A DNA stretch of 64,000 bases, taken from contig NZ_QXFJ01000018.1 in assembly GCF_003584165.1 (NCBI RefSeq), positions 1 through 64,000 of the forward strand, written 5' to 3'. How positions within the stretch are numbered: the first letter of the stretch is position 1; every line of letters begins with the position of its first letter. This document shows positions 7,686 to 16,685 of the stretch, piece after piece. Under the pieces are notes generated by a model, which was not told the DNA's origin, made no database searches, and saw only the letters and a list, made by a program, of their open reading frames with translations. Source of the DNA: Flagellimonas aequoris. GTDB lineage: Bacteria > Bacteroidota > Bacteroidia > Flavobacteriales > Flavobacteriaceae. A program made the translations under genes and the position numbers.

Positions 7686-10600
7686 ATGAAAAAACCTTTT
7701 TTCAAGAGAATTATTTTTTTGGCTGCTGTACTTTGCATGGGTTTTGCACAGGCCCAGACCGTAACGGGTACGGTATCCGATGAAACGGGACCCTTACCGG
7801 GCGCCAACGTTCTGGTCAAGGGAACCACAAATGGAACCCAGACAGACTTTGATGGAAACTACAGTATCAATGCACCTGGTGATGCAACTTTGGTGATCAG
7901 CTATATTGGATACAGGACGGTAGAAGTCCCAATCAATAACCAAAGCACGATCAATGTAATCCTAGAGGAGGATGCCAACCGGTTGGATGAGATTGTAGTA
8001 ACGGGTTATGGATCGCAGGCCAAAAAGGACCTGACAGGTGCGGTCACCGTGGTAAACACTGATGAACTTAAATCAGTGCCCGCGACCACTTTTTCCCAAC
8101 AGTTGCAAGGTAGGGCAGCAGGGGTTACGATCGTTAACGATGCCCGACCAGGAGGTGAGGCAACAGTGCGTATCCGTGGTTTCGGAACACTGGGGAACAA
8201 TGACCCTCTCTACATTATAGATGGTGTGCCATCCCAACGCCAATCTAACCTGAACCCAAATGATATTGAATCATTGCAAGTATTGAAAGATGCTTCTTCT
8301 GCTTCTATCTACGGTTCTAGGGCGGCAAACGGGGTTATTATCATCACCACCAAAAAGGGAAAAATGGGGAAACCCACCATAACCTATAATACGTACTATG
8401 GTATTCAATCCCCTGCTAAAGATGCAGAGTCATTGAACGCTGAAGAACTCGGAAGATACTTGTATTTGGCCGATTTATATGCAGGTAAGACCCCCAGTCA
8501 TGGACAGTACACATTTGGGCCTAATGGTGAGGTGACCATACCTGACTATGTTTTCCCTAGTGGTGCCAATGAGGGAGACCCTGGCACGGACCCAAGTCTT
8601 TATGCCTTGGAACCAGGTAATATTTATGCCATTACCCGTTCTGCCGATACCAATTGGTGGGATGCAGTAACACGGTCGGCGCCCATTCAAAGCCATAACA
8701 TTTCAGCTTCAGGAGCAACAGAATCTGCACGTTATGCCTTTAGTCTTGGTTATTTCTCTCAAGAGAGTATAATAAAGTTTGCTAGTTATGACAGGGTGTC
8801 CTTGAGGGCCAATACCGAGTTTAGGACATTGAACAAGAAATTGACCATTGGGGAAAATTTCACCACATCCTTTGATAATCTAAAAGGAAATGTGTCCAAT
8901 GATGATGAGCAAAGTCCGGTTTCCGGTGCTTACAAACACCATCCATTGCTTCCCATTTATGATATTGCCGGTAATTTTGCAGGTAGTAGGGGGGCCAACC
9001 TAGGGAACAATTTTAACCCATATGCACGACTATATAGGGATCAAGACGATAGAAGATACGGTCTACGACTATTGGGGAATGCTTATGCAAACTATGAGTT
9101 GATTCCGGGTCTTGATCTACGTACCAGTTTTGGTGTGGATGCAAGGGTACAAAGAGTAAAGAATTTGGACCGTCCACAGCCTGAATATGTGGAGGGGAAC
9201 TTTATCCGAAGCTCGGAAGCCAGGGAGCAATATGAATATCAGTGGACATGGACCAATACATTGACCTATGCCAAAACCTTTAACGAGGTCCATAATTTTA
9301 AGGCGTATGTGGGTGTGGAATCCATTCAACAATTTGAAGAACGTTTTGAGGCCCGTCGTGAACGATATGCTTTCGGAACCACCAATATTTTGAGCTATCT
9401 GGATTTGGGTGATGCCACAACGGCAACCAACAGGGGATATGTATTTCAGGATTATACCTTATGGTCACAATTCGGTCAGTTGAACTATGACTATGACGGA
9501 AAATATTTGGCCCAGGTTATTCTGAGGAACGATTCCTCGTCCAGATTCCAACAAGCCTCCAGAAGTGCATTTTTCCCTGCCTTCAGTTTGGGTTGGAGGA
9601 TGTCGGATGAAAAGTTCATGGATAGCGTAACTTGGATCGATAACTTGAAACTTCGATATGGTTGGGGTAAAACAGGTAACCAGCAAATTGGTGATTATAA
9701 TGCCTATACCACTTATCGTTCAGATATCCTAACGGGAGGTTACCCCATTGACGGTTCCACCGGTTCCCCACAGATTGGATTTGCTCCTAGGGCATTCGGA
9801 AACCCAAATGCCAAATGGGAAGCAACTACCTCCAACAACATCGGTATGGACTTGGTGATGTTGAACAATAAGTTGTCCGTTAACTTGGATCTTTGGAAAA
9901 GGGTCACCACGGACATGCTGATCAACGTTCCGGTTACCTATACGGCAGGACAAGCAGATGAACCTGCTTTCAACGTTGGACAAATGACCAATAAGGGTAT
10001 TGATTTAGGAATTAGCTATGGTGATAAAAAAGGAGATTTCTCCTATGAGGTAAGTGCCAACATTTCTACTTATAAGAACAATGTTGATGCCCTTGAAGGT
10101 GAAAGTACCAGGATTTTTGGCCAAAGTAGAAGGATTCCCGCTCTATCAATAACAGAAGCAGGTTCGCCATTGTCTTCTTTCTACGGGTTCAAAACTTTGG
10201 GGATTTTCCAATCACAGGCTGAGGCCGATGCATGGGCCCCTTATGGCGATTACAACGCGCCAGGTAAGTTCAGGATTGCCGATATCAACAACGATGGGGA
10301 AATCAACGATGATGACCGCACCATTATAGGTAGCCCACACCCTGATTTCACTTATGGTATCAACATTAATTTGAGCTATAAAAATTTGGATTTGAACATC
10401 TTTGGTAACGGATCGCAAGGTAACGATGTGTTCAACTACGTGAGATATTTTGCTGACTTCAACACTTTCCAAGGGAATAGGAGCAAAAGGGCATTGTACG
10501 ATGCATGGCAACCGACCAATCCAACGGCCGATCCGAGTACTTGGGTAGCGGCCAATCCTGGTGCCACATCGCCTATTATGGATGCCAATGACCAAATTAG

Positions 10601-10892
10601 TAGTAGGCCTTCTTCCTATTTGATTGAGGATGGAAGTTTCTTCAGGTTGAAGAACATTCAGTTGACCTATAATTTTCCAGAGAAAATTATATCCACCATT
10701 GGTTTGGACAGGGCCCAAGTATATGTGCAGGCACAGAACATAGCCACCTTTACCAAATACACAGGTCTTAACCCCGAAGTTCAATTGAGCAACGCGGACG
10801 ACTCAAGAAGGAACCTTACCCTAGGTTACGATGGAGGTTCCCAGCCAGTGGCCAAAACCATAAGTTTGGGGTTGAATGTTACACTTAAATAA
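7686..10892 (+). CDS. SusC/RagA family TonB-linked outer membrane transporter
   Basis: The 1068-aa protein has a signal peptide (MKKPFFKRIIFLAAVLCMGF, ending near AQA), then a carboxypeptidase-like regulatory domain (VTGTVSDETGPLPGANVLVKG and DFDGNYSI, residues about 25-100). The TonB box region LDEIVVTGYGSQ and the plug domain (RIRGFGTLGNNDPLYIIDGV, residues about 160-180) follow, then the 22-strand barrel. It imports oligosaccharides released at the surface, using TonB energy, with the SusD lipoprotein as lid. No N-terminal signaling domain for an anti-sigma factor is present, so regulation is probably by a separate regulator. The SusD gene follows after 22 bp. No predicted substrate can be read from the sequence, but the neighbouring galactose genes suggest a galactose-containing glycan. 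Confidence 0.96.
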   Translation: MKKPFFKRIIFLAAVLCMGFAQAQTVTGTVSDETGPLPGANVLVKGTTNGTQTDFDGNYSINAPGDATLVISYIGYRTVEVPINNQSTINVILEEDANRLDEIVVTGYGSQAKKDLTGAVTVVNTDELKSVPATTFSQQLQGRAAGVTIVNDARPGGEATVRIRGFGTLGNNDPLYIIDGVPSQRQSNLNPNDIESLQVLKDASSASIYGSRAANGVIIITTKKGKMGKPTITYNTYYGIQSPAKDAESLNAEELGRYLYLADLYAGKTPSHGQYTFGPNGEVTIPDYVFPSGANEGDPGTDPSLYALEPGNIYAITRSADTNWWDAVTRSAPIQSHNISASGATESARYAFSLGYFSQESIIKFASYDRVSLRANTEFRTLNKKLTIGENFTTSFDNLKGNVSNDDEQSPVSGAYKHHPLLPIYDIAGNFAGSRGANLGNNFNPYARLYRDQDDRRYGLRLLGNAYANYELIPGLDLRTSFGVDARVQRVKNLDRPQPEYVEGNFIRSSEAREQYEYQWTWTNTLTYAKTFNEVHNFKAYVGVESIQQFEERFEARRERYAFGTTNILSYLDLGDATTATNRGYVFQDYTLWSQFGQLNYDYDGKYLAQVILRNDSSSRFQQASRSAFFPAFSLGWRMSDEKFMDSVTWIDNLKLRYGWGKTGNQQIGDYNAYTTYRSDILTGGYPIDGSTGSPQIGFAPRAFGNPNAKWEATTSNNIGMDLVMLNNKLSVNLDLWKRVTTDMLINVPVTYTAGQADEPAFNVGQMTNKGIDLGISYGDKKGDFSYEVSANISTYKNNVDALEGESTRIFGQSRRIPALSITEAGSPLSSFYGFKTLGIFQSQAEADAWAPYGDYNAPGKFRIADINNDGEINDDDRTIIGSPHPDFTYGININLSYKNLDLNIFGNGSQGNDVFNYVRYFADFNTFQGNRSKRALYDAWQPTNPTADPSTWVAANPGATSPIMDANDQISSRPSSYLIEDGSFFRLKNIQLTYNFPEKIISTIGLDRAQVYVQAQNIATFTKYTGLNPEVQLSNADDSRRNLTLGYDGGSQPVAKTISLGLNVTLK

Positions 10893-10914
10893 CGAAAACT
10901 AAATGTTTATAGAA

Positions 10915-12669
10915 ATGAAAAAGATAATATCGACTTTACTTGGAACACTTGGCTTGCTTGCTTTGGTACTGAGTTGTAATAACGATTTTTTGGACAGACA
11001 ACCACAGGGTCAGTTCAGTGAAGCGGATGTTGCTACATTGGATGGTGTCAACGGTCTTCTGCTCGGTGCCTATAAAATGGTGAACGGTAATGGTTTGGAA
11101 GGTCAAACTTGGCATAACGACATGCAAAACTGGGTGTTCAATTTGGCCTCTGACGATGCTTTGAAAGGAACGGATGCTGGTGACCAGCCAGAGCAATCCT
11201 TCATTGAGGCATATGACTTCCAATCGTTCAATGTTCACATTAGGGACAAATGGAGAGGACTTTATAAAGGAGTTGCCGCCGCAAACAATGTCATCAAAAC
11301 TTTGGAAAAAGTGGAGGATGCTTCTGATGAGCAAAGACAGCAAATTATTGCAGAGGCTCGATTCTTAAGGGGATTGTTCCATTTTGAAGCTAGAAAAATG
11401 TGGAGAATGCCTACCTATATCAGCGAGGAGAATTTTGATCTCAACGACCTTGAAAGTACCAAAGTTCCCAACGATCGCGAGATCTGGCCGTTCATTGAAG
11501 CTGATTTTGCCGCAGCGGCAGCCGTTTTGCCAGAAACACAAAGTGAAGTGGGAAGACCGACCAGTTGGGCAGCCAAAGCATTTTTGGCCAAGGCCAAAAT
11601 GTACCAGGGATGGAACTCGGATGGTTCTGCCAATACAGCTAAATTACAAGAGGCCAAACCTATTTTGGAGGATATCTTGAATAACGGCCCCTTCACATTG
11701 ATGGACAAGTTTGAGGACAACTTCTTGGTAGCCACCCGAAATAACTCAGAATCTATTTTTGAGGTGCAATATGCTATCAGCAGTGCTACCGGAGATGCTT
11801 CTAACGTTGGGGTCGGACTTGCACATCCATATATCGATCCTTGGGGTTGTTGTGGATTTTATCAAGTGTCACAAAATTTGGTGAATGCTTTCAAGACAGA
11901 AGGCGGTTTGCCCATGTTGGATACTTTTGATGATGAAGATGTACCTTCCACCGTTGATCCAGTTACCACATTGTCCACTTATGATGGGCCATTAGATCCA
12001 CGTATCGACCATTCTGTGGGTAGACCAGGTATCCTTTACAAAGGGTTTAAGATTTACCAAACCGATTTCGTTCGTGACCTTACCTATGCCGGACCATTTT
12101 TCAGCATGAAACATGTGGCCGAACCAGAGGCTTTTGGACAAGGTGGATGGGGTAACCTTTCTGCCAACAACTACAGGGTTATGCGTTTGGATATGATCAT
12201 CCTTTGGCTTGCAGAAGTGGAAGTAGAAGTTGGAGATTTGGAAGTGGCCAGAGGCCTGGTTAATCAGATCAGGGCCAGAGCGGCAAATCCAGATGGTTTC
12301 GTCCCTATGGCCACTCAAGGTGAGGAACGAAACGACTTTACCATCGTTGAAGGAACTCCTGCTGCCAATTATGACATTGCTGAATATACTACTCCATGGA
12401 CAGATAAGGATGTGGCCAGAGAAGCTGTGCGCTTCGAAACCAGATTGGAGTTTTCCATGGAAGGACACCGCTTTTTCGATCTTCAGCGCTGGGGGATTGC
12501 TTCCGATGTGTTGAACCAGTATTTACAGAGTGAGTCCCAACATAGAACCTATTTGCAGGGTAGATCCTTTCAACAGGGTAAAAATGAATTTTTCCCAATC
12601 CCGATCGAGGCCATCGATAGGTCCGTAAAAGACGGTGCACCTACTTTGACCCAAGATCCTGCATACTAA
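10915..12669 (+). CDS. SusD/RagB family nutrient-binding outer membrane lipoprotein
   Basis: The chosen start at 10915 gives MKKIISTLLGTLGLLALVLS followed by a lipobox Cys and NNDFLDRQPQG, the canonical SusD N-terminus; an in-frame ATG at 10903 adds only four residues. The protein is helical with TPR-like repeats (QQIIAEARFLRGLFHFEARKM-type helix near residue 145) and ends with FDLQRWG and the FFPIPIEAID motif typical of the family. It forms the surface lid of the SusC transporter encoded just upstream and binds the incoming oligosaccharide. Length (584 aa) is normal. A hairpin lies between this gene and the next. Confidence 0.96.
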   Translation: MKKIISTLLGTLGLLALVLSCNNDFLDRQPQGQFSEADVATLDGVNGLLLGAYKMVNGNGLEGQTWHNDMQNWVFNLASDDALKGTDAGDQPEQSFIEAYDFQSFNVHIRDKWRGLYKGVAAANNVIKTLEKVEDASDEQRQQIIAEARFLRGLFHFEARKMWRMPTYISEENFDLNDLESTKVPNDREIWPFIEADFAAAAAVLPETQSEVGRPTSWAAKAFLAKAKMYQGWNSDGSANTAKLQEAKPILEDILNNGPFTLMDKFEDNFLVATRNNSESIFEVQYAISSATGDASNVGVGLAHPYIDPWGCCGFYQVSQNLVNAFKTEGGLPMLDTFDDEDVPSTVDPVTTLSTYDGPLDPRIDHSVGRPGILYKGFKIYQTDFVRDLTYAGPFFSMKHVAEPEAFGQGGWGNLSANNYRVMRLDMIILWLAEVEVEVGDLEVARGLVNQIRARAANPDGFVPMATQGEERNDFTIVEGTPAANYDIAEYTTPWTDKDVAREAVRFETRLEFSMEGHRFFDLQRWGIASDVLNQYLQSESQHRTYLQGRSFQQGKNEFFPIPIEAIDRSVKDGAPTLTQDPAY

Positions 12670-12702
12670 AAATTGAAATAATTATTTTTAAATGCCTAAA
12701 TT

Positions 12703-12736
12703 CAAAAGGCCTTGATAGTTTTATCATGGCCTTTTG
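12703..12736 (+). terminator. Intercistronic hairpin after susD
   Basis: A stem of 9 plus 5 bp with one T-T mismatch (CAAAAGGCC, TGATA, and their complements) encloses a 4-nt loop. There is no T run after it, so it may be a processing or attenuation structure that lowers expression of the downstream VCBS gene relative to susCD rather than a full terminator. Confidence 0.45.
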
Positions 12737-12804
12737 GAATTATGGGAGTTAGCATAATTTCCAAAAAAAAATCCAGTTCAGTTTTAATGGATAAATAGTT
12801 GAAA

Positions 12805-15800
12805 ATGAAAAAATTAATCCCCCTTTTTATTATTGTTGTTTTATTTAGTTCATGTCAGAAATCCCCCAAGGTTTTGTTCAAGCAAATGCATGCTGATAAG
12901 ACGGGCATAAGCTTCAATAATAAAATTGTGGAAACGGATAGTTTCAATATCCTAACAAGTGAATATATTTTTAACGGTGGAGGTGTTGCCGTTGGTGATT
13001 TTAACAACGATGGCAAAAGTGATATACTGTTCACCGGGAATCAGGTGGCGAACAAGCTGTATTTGAACAAAGGCGATTTTAACTTCAAGGAGGTCGGCAA
13101 GGAATCCGGCATTGGAGCAGAGGATAGATGGTGTACCGGAGTGGCTGTTGTGGATATCAATTTGGACGGCTGGCTGGATGCATACATCTGTACGGCCATG
13201 AACAATGAAAGCGAAAAAAGGAAAAATCTACTTTTCGTTAACCAAGGGCTTGACAAAAACGGAGTGCCCCAGTTTCGTGAAATGGCCGCTGAGTACGGCA
13301 TTGATGATTCCAGAAATAGCATGAACGCCACTTTTTTTGACTATGACAAGGATGGCCTTTTGGACCTATATGTGCTCAACAACCAACAAACCCATACGTT
13401 GCCAACAAACTATCGTCCAAAAATCAATGATGGTTCCGCAGTAAGCAATGATAGGTTGTATCACAATAACGGTGATGGAACCTTTAGTGATGTGACCATG
13501 GAAGCTGGGATTGTCTATGAAGGTTTTGGATTGGGATTGGCAATTTCGGACTTAAACTATGATGGTTGGCCGGATATCCATGTCAGCAATGATTACCTGA
13601 CCAACGATCTTTTGTACATCAACAACGGAGACGGAACATTTACCAATCAAATAGAAGATTTTATAAAACACCAGAGCAAGTTTTCAATGGGATCCGACAT
13701 TGCGGATTATGACAATGACGGTTTGCTCGACATTATCACCTTGGATATGTTGGGAGAGACCAACCAACGGATGAAAACAACGATTGGTCACACTAATTAT
13801 CTGGAGTATATCTTGAACGAGAGATACGATTATCAATATCAATATATGCGCAACATGCTGCATAAAGGATCCAGTTCCGGGGGAAATTTTAGCGAGATTG
13901 GCCTTATGGCCGGAATTTCCAAAACAGATTGGAGTTGGGCCCCACTTTTTATTGATGTGGATAATGATGGGTTTAGGGACCTATTGATCACAAATGGTTT
14001 TCCGAGGGATGTTACTGATAGGGATTTTGGGGACTTCAGGTTGGGAGCCGCTTCTTTTTTGACCCCGGCCCAAATATTGGACTCTATTCCTGTGGTCAAA
14101 ATTCCAAATTATGCTTACCGGAATAAGGGGGATTGGACCTTTGAGGAAGTAGGCAAAACGTGGGGATTGAATATTCCTTCCTTTTCCAATGGTGCTGCTT
14201 ATGCCGACTTGGACCAAGATGGAGACCTGGATTATGTGGTCAACAATATCAATGAAGATGCTTTTGTATTTGAGAACCAATCAGAATTGGAGGCTTTTGG
14301 CAAGAACAATTTTCTAAGGATCAACCTAAAGGGAGATGATAAAAACCCTTTGGCCATCGGGACAAAGATTTCAATCCGTTATGGGGACGGGCAAAAGCAA
14401 TATTATCAGCATTACCTCAGTAGGGGCTACATGTCCTCCATGGAACCGATCGTTCATTTCGGGATTGGCTCGAACGAATTGATTTCTGAAGTAGAAGTAC
14501 AATGGCCAGATGGAAATTTCAATAGGTTGGTCGATGTCAAGTCCAACCAAGTGCTTGTGGTAGACCATAAAACTAGTAAAAAAGAAAAGGATACGAACCA
14601 ACTGGAAATCAAATCGGGTCAATTGGGGAAATCCTTGATATCAGAGGTTTCGGGCCAGTTGGGAATCGATTACAAACATGCCGAGCATGATTTTGTGGAT
14701 TTCAACTCCCAACAACGTACCCTTCCGCATAAATTAACACAAAATGGACCTTGCCTTGCGGTGGGCGACATCAATGGCGATTCCTATGATGATGTTGTAG
14801 TGGGAAGTTCCGCTGGTTATTCCCCTGTGATCCTGCTTCAAGATGCAAATGGAAAGTTTGAGCAACATGACATGTTTACGGACAAACAGGATAAAGGCTA
14901 TGAAGAAGTAGGTTTGGAATTGTTCGATATTGATAATGATGGAGATCTGGACCTTTATATGGTTTCCGGGAGCAATGAGTTTGAGGCGGGAAGTGAATTC
15001 TATAAAGATCGGATCCTGATCAATGACGGCTACGGAAATTTTGTGGTTGATAAGGACAGGATGCCTGAGATCAGTGCCAGTGGATCGGTAGTGAGGGCCA
15101 TGGATTTTGATGGTGACGGTTATATGGATCTGTTTGTTGGAGGGCGAACACCTGCGGGGGAATATCCCATGGCAGAAAGAAGCTTTTTACTGAAAAATGA
15201 CAAGGGAACCCTAAAAGATGTGACCCAAGAGTATGCGCCTGAACTGAGAAAAGTTGGAATGGTCACCGATGCCATATGGGCCGACTATGATGGGGATGAA
15301 AGACCCGACCTAATAGTATTGGGCGAATTTATGCCTATTACCTTTTTCAAAAATGAAACAACATCTTTCAGCAAGATTGAAGGAACAGGGGTTGATGATC
15401 AAATCGGTTGGTGGGAATCCATAAAGGCCAAGGACATGGATGGTGATGGAGACATTGATTTTGTTGCCGGGAATTTGGGAAGGAACAACTTTTTTCAGCC
15501 ATCCTCGGAAAGGCCCGTATACCTGGTAACCAAAGATTTTGACTCTAATGGTACCCAAGATCCTATATTTTTTGCTTATTTTAAGGACAAAACAGGGGAA
15601 TTTAAACCGTATCCTGTCAATTTTTGGGGCGATTTGAATTTGCAAAGCCCTTTGTTTAGAAAGAAATTCGATTATTTCAGGGATTATGCAGAAGCTTCCT
15701 TGAACACATTGTTCAGTGAAGATGAAATAAAGGATGCCTTGATGTTGAAGGGCAATTTTGATAAAAGTGTATACATCGAAAACCTAGGTAATGGTAAGTT

Positions 15801-16161
15801 TAGCCTTCATCCGTTGCCGATTGAAGCACAATTGGCACCATTGAACGATATGTTAATTGCAGATGTAGACGGAGATGGCAACGATGATATACTTGGGATA
15901 GGCAACGATTTTGGCAATGAAACCTTTATTGGAAGATATGATGCCTTTAATGGTATACTTTTAAAAGGGGATGGCCATGGCAATTTTATAACGGAAAAAA
16001 CAGCAAAGAGCGGATTTCTGGTTCCAGGGGATGCCAAGTCTATCGTTCAGGTAAGGAGCGCATCCGGAGGCAGTTTGTTTTTTGTGACACAGAACAAGGG
16101 TAGGTTATTGGTCTTCAAGGATGGAGCAACTCCTATGAAAGATGAAAATGACGCATTTTAA
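12805..16161 (+). CDS. VCBS/FG-GAP repeat and ASPIC-UnbV domain lipoprotein
   Basis: This large surface or periplasmic protein starts at the ATG at 12805 (a TTG at 12799 is less likely): MKKLIPLFIIVVLFSSC is a lipoprotein signal peptide. At least 13 FG-GAP/VCBS repeats with a calcium-binding D-x-[DN]-x-[DN]-G-x-x-D core can be read, for example DFNNDGKSD, DYDKDGLLD, DLDQDGDLD, DIDNDGDLD, DFDGDGYMD and DVDGDGNDD, and should fold as one or two seven-bladed propellers. In the middle, an ASPIC/UnbV segment (about residues 510-600, ending EVEVQWPDG) separates the two sets. Such proteins often follow SusCD pairs in Bacteroidota, where a glycan-binding or surface assembly role is suspected but not established. 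It lies 135 bp after susD, behind a hairpin. Confidence 0.88.
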   Translation: MKKLIPLFIIVVLFSSCQKSPKVLFKQMHADKTGISFNNKIVETDSFNILTSEYIFNGGGVAVGDFNNDGKSDILFTGNQVANKLYLNKGDFNFKEVGKESGIGAEDRWCTGVAVVDINLDGWLDAYICTAMNNESEKRKNLLFVNQGLDKNGVPQFREMAAEYGIDDSRNSMNATFFDYDKDGLLDLYVLNNQQTHTLPTNYRPKINDGSAVSNDRLYHNNGDGTFSDVTMEAGIVYEGFGLGLAISDLNYDGWPDIHVSNDYLTNDLLYINNGDGTFTNQIEDFIKHQSKFSMGSDIADYDNDGLLDIITLDMLGETNQRMKTTIGHTNYLEYILNERYDYQYQYMRNMLHKGSSSGGNFSEIGLMAGISKTDWSWAPLFIDVDNDGFRDLLITNGFPRDVTDRDFGDFRLGAASFLTPAQILDSIPVVKIPNYAYRNKGDWTFEEVGKTWGLNIPSFSNGAAYADLDQDGDLDYVVNNINEDAFVFENQSELEAFGKNNFLRINLKGDDKNPLAIGTKISIRYGDGQKQYYQHYLSRGYMSSMEPIVHFGIGSNELISEVEVQWPDGNFNRLVDVKSNQVLVVDHKTSKKEKDTNQLEIKSGQLGKSLISEVSGQLGIDYKHAEHDFVDFNSQQRTLPHKLTQNGPCLAVGDINGDSYDDVVVGSSAGYSPVILLQDANGKFEQHDMFTDKQDKGYEEVGLELFDIDNDGDLDLYMVSGSNEFEAGSEFYKDRILINDGYGNFVVDKDRMPEISASGSVVRAMDFDGDGYMDLFVGGRTPAGEYPMAERSFLLKNDKGTLKDVTQEYAPELRKVGMVTDAIWADYDGDERPDLIVLGEFMPITFFKNETTSFSKIEGTGVDDQIGWWESIKAKDMDGDGDIDFVAGNLGRNNFFQPSSERPVYLVTKDFDSNGTQDPIFFAYFKDKTGEFKPYPVNFWGDLNLQSPLFRKKFDYFRDYAEASLNTLFSEDEIKDALMLKGNFDKSVYIENLGNGKFSLHPLPIEAQLAPLNDMLIADVDGDGNDDILGIGNDFGNETFIGRYDAFNGILLKGDGHGNFITEKTAKSGFLVPGDAKSIVQVRSASGGSLFFVTQNKGRLLVFKDGATPMKDENDAF

Positions 16162-16216
16162 AACCCTTACGTCCATTCAAAAAAGGACATTCCAACGCAT
16201 CAAAATAATAGGGGTG

Positions 16217-16235
16217 AAAATTCATGAATTTGAAG
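16217..16235 (+). promoter_or_regulatory. Repeated palindromic motif, copy C (after the VCBS gene)
   Basis: AAAATTCATGAATTTGAAG is identical to copy B before susC. It lies 56 bp after the VCBS stop and about 155 bp before a terminator, an arrangement that would suit a promoter for a short RNA, or an operator acting on the AraC gene downstream. Confidence 0.5.
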
Positions 16236-16389
16236 TTTTTTTCTCCAATTAATTGTTTTTGAACGATTTGGATAAGCTAAATTTATTGAAGTTAGTTTAT
16301 TATACTGTATTAACTGGTCTCTAAAATTTGTAATTGGAATAAATTCCAGAAAATTTTGAGTTAGTTGAGGTTTAATTCAAGTTTAGTTC

Positions 16390-16426
16390 AAAAGCAATGT
16401 TGTATTATGCAGCATTGCTTTTTTTT
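16390..16426 (+). terminator. Intrinsic terminator
   Basis: A 13-bp stem (AAAAGCAATGTTG at 16390-16402 with 16410-16422, one G-U pair) and 7-nt loop is followed by a run of T. It is the strongest terminator in the first half of the window. Confidence 0.85.
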
Positions 16427-16591
16427 AGGATATCTGCAAGAGGTTGCTTTGTTGAAATATCAATTTCCTGTGACCCATGTTATCCTCATTCGATGTGAAG
16501 GTTAATCAACTGGATAATTATCCTGAAAATAAAAATTATTTGAAATGATACGGAAGGAAACAAAAGTAAGTTGTAGCTTACAGGGAACATC

Positions 16592-16618
16592 AATATTATC
16601 TGGGTAATATTACCTGGG
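16592..16618 (+). promoter_or_regulatory. Tandem direct repeat before the TPR-AraC gene
   Basis: AATATTATCTGGG (16592-16604) and AATATTACCTGGG (16606-16618) are 13-bp direct repeats with one mismatch, separated by a single base. AraC-family proteins commonly bind direct repeats, so this may be an autoregulatory site, 68 bp before the gene. Confidence 0.4.
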
Positions 16619-16685
16619 ACAAGATAGAGTGATACGCTTTTTAAAGGGATCGCTTACAGTACAATATAACTAACAAACTCTCACA

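Larger units (their letters stand above)
16162..16685. other. 524-bp intergenic region with regulatory motifs and a terminator
   Basis: No protein-coding frame is credible here. The region holds the 11-mer ACATTCCAACG (16187-16197), motif copy C (16217-16235), a strong terminator (16390-16426) and, nearer the AraC gene, a tandem direct repeat (16592-16618). The terminator is 229 bp after the VCBS stop codon, so it either ends a long 3' untranslated region or a separate short transcript. Confidence 0.6.

Noticed and set aside
10212..10784. A 190-codon minus-strand frame inside the SusC gene
   Set aside because: It lies fully antisense to conserved SusC barrel sequence; composition reflects the codons of the opposite strand.
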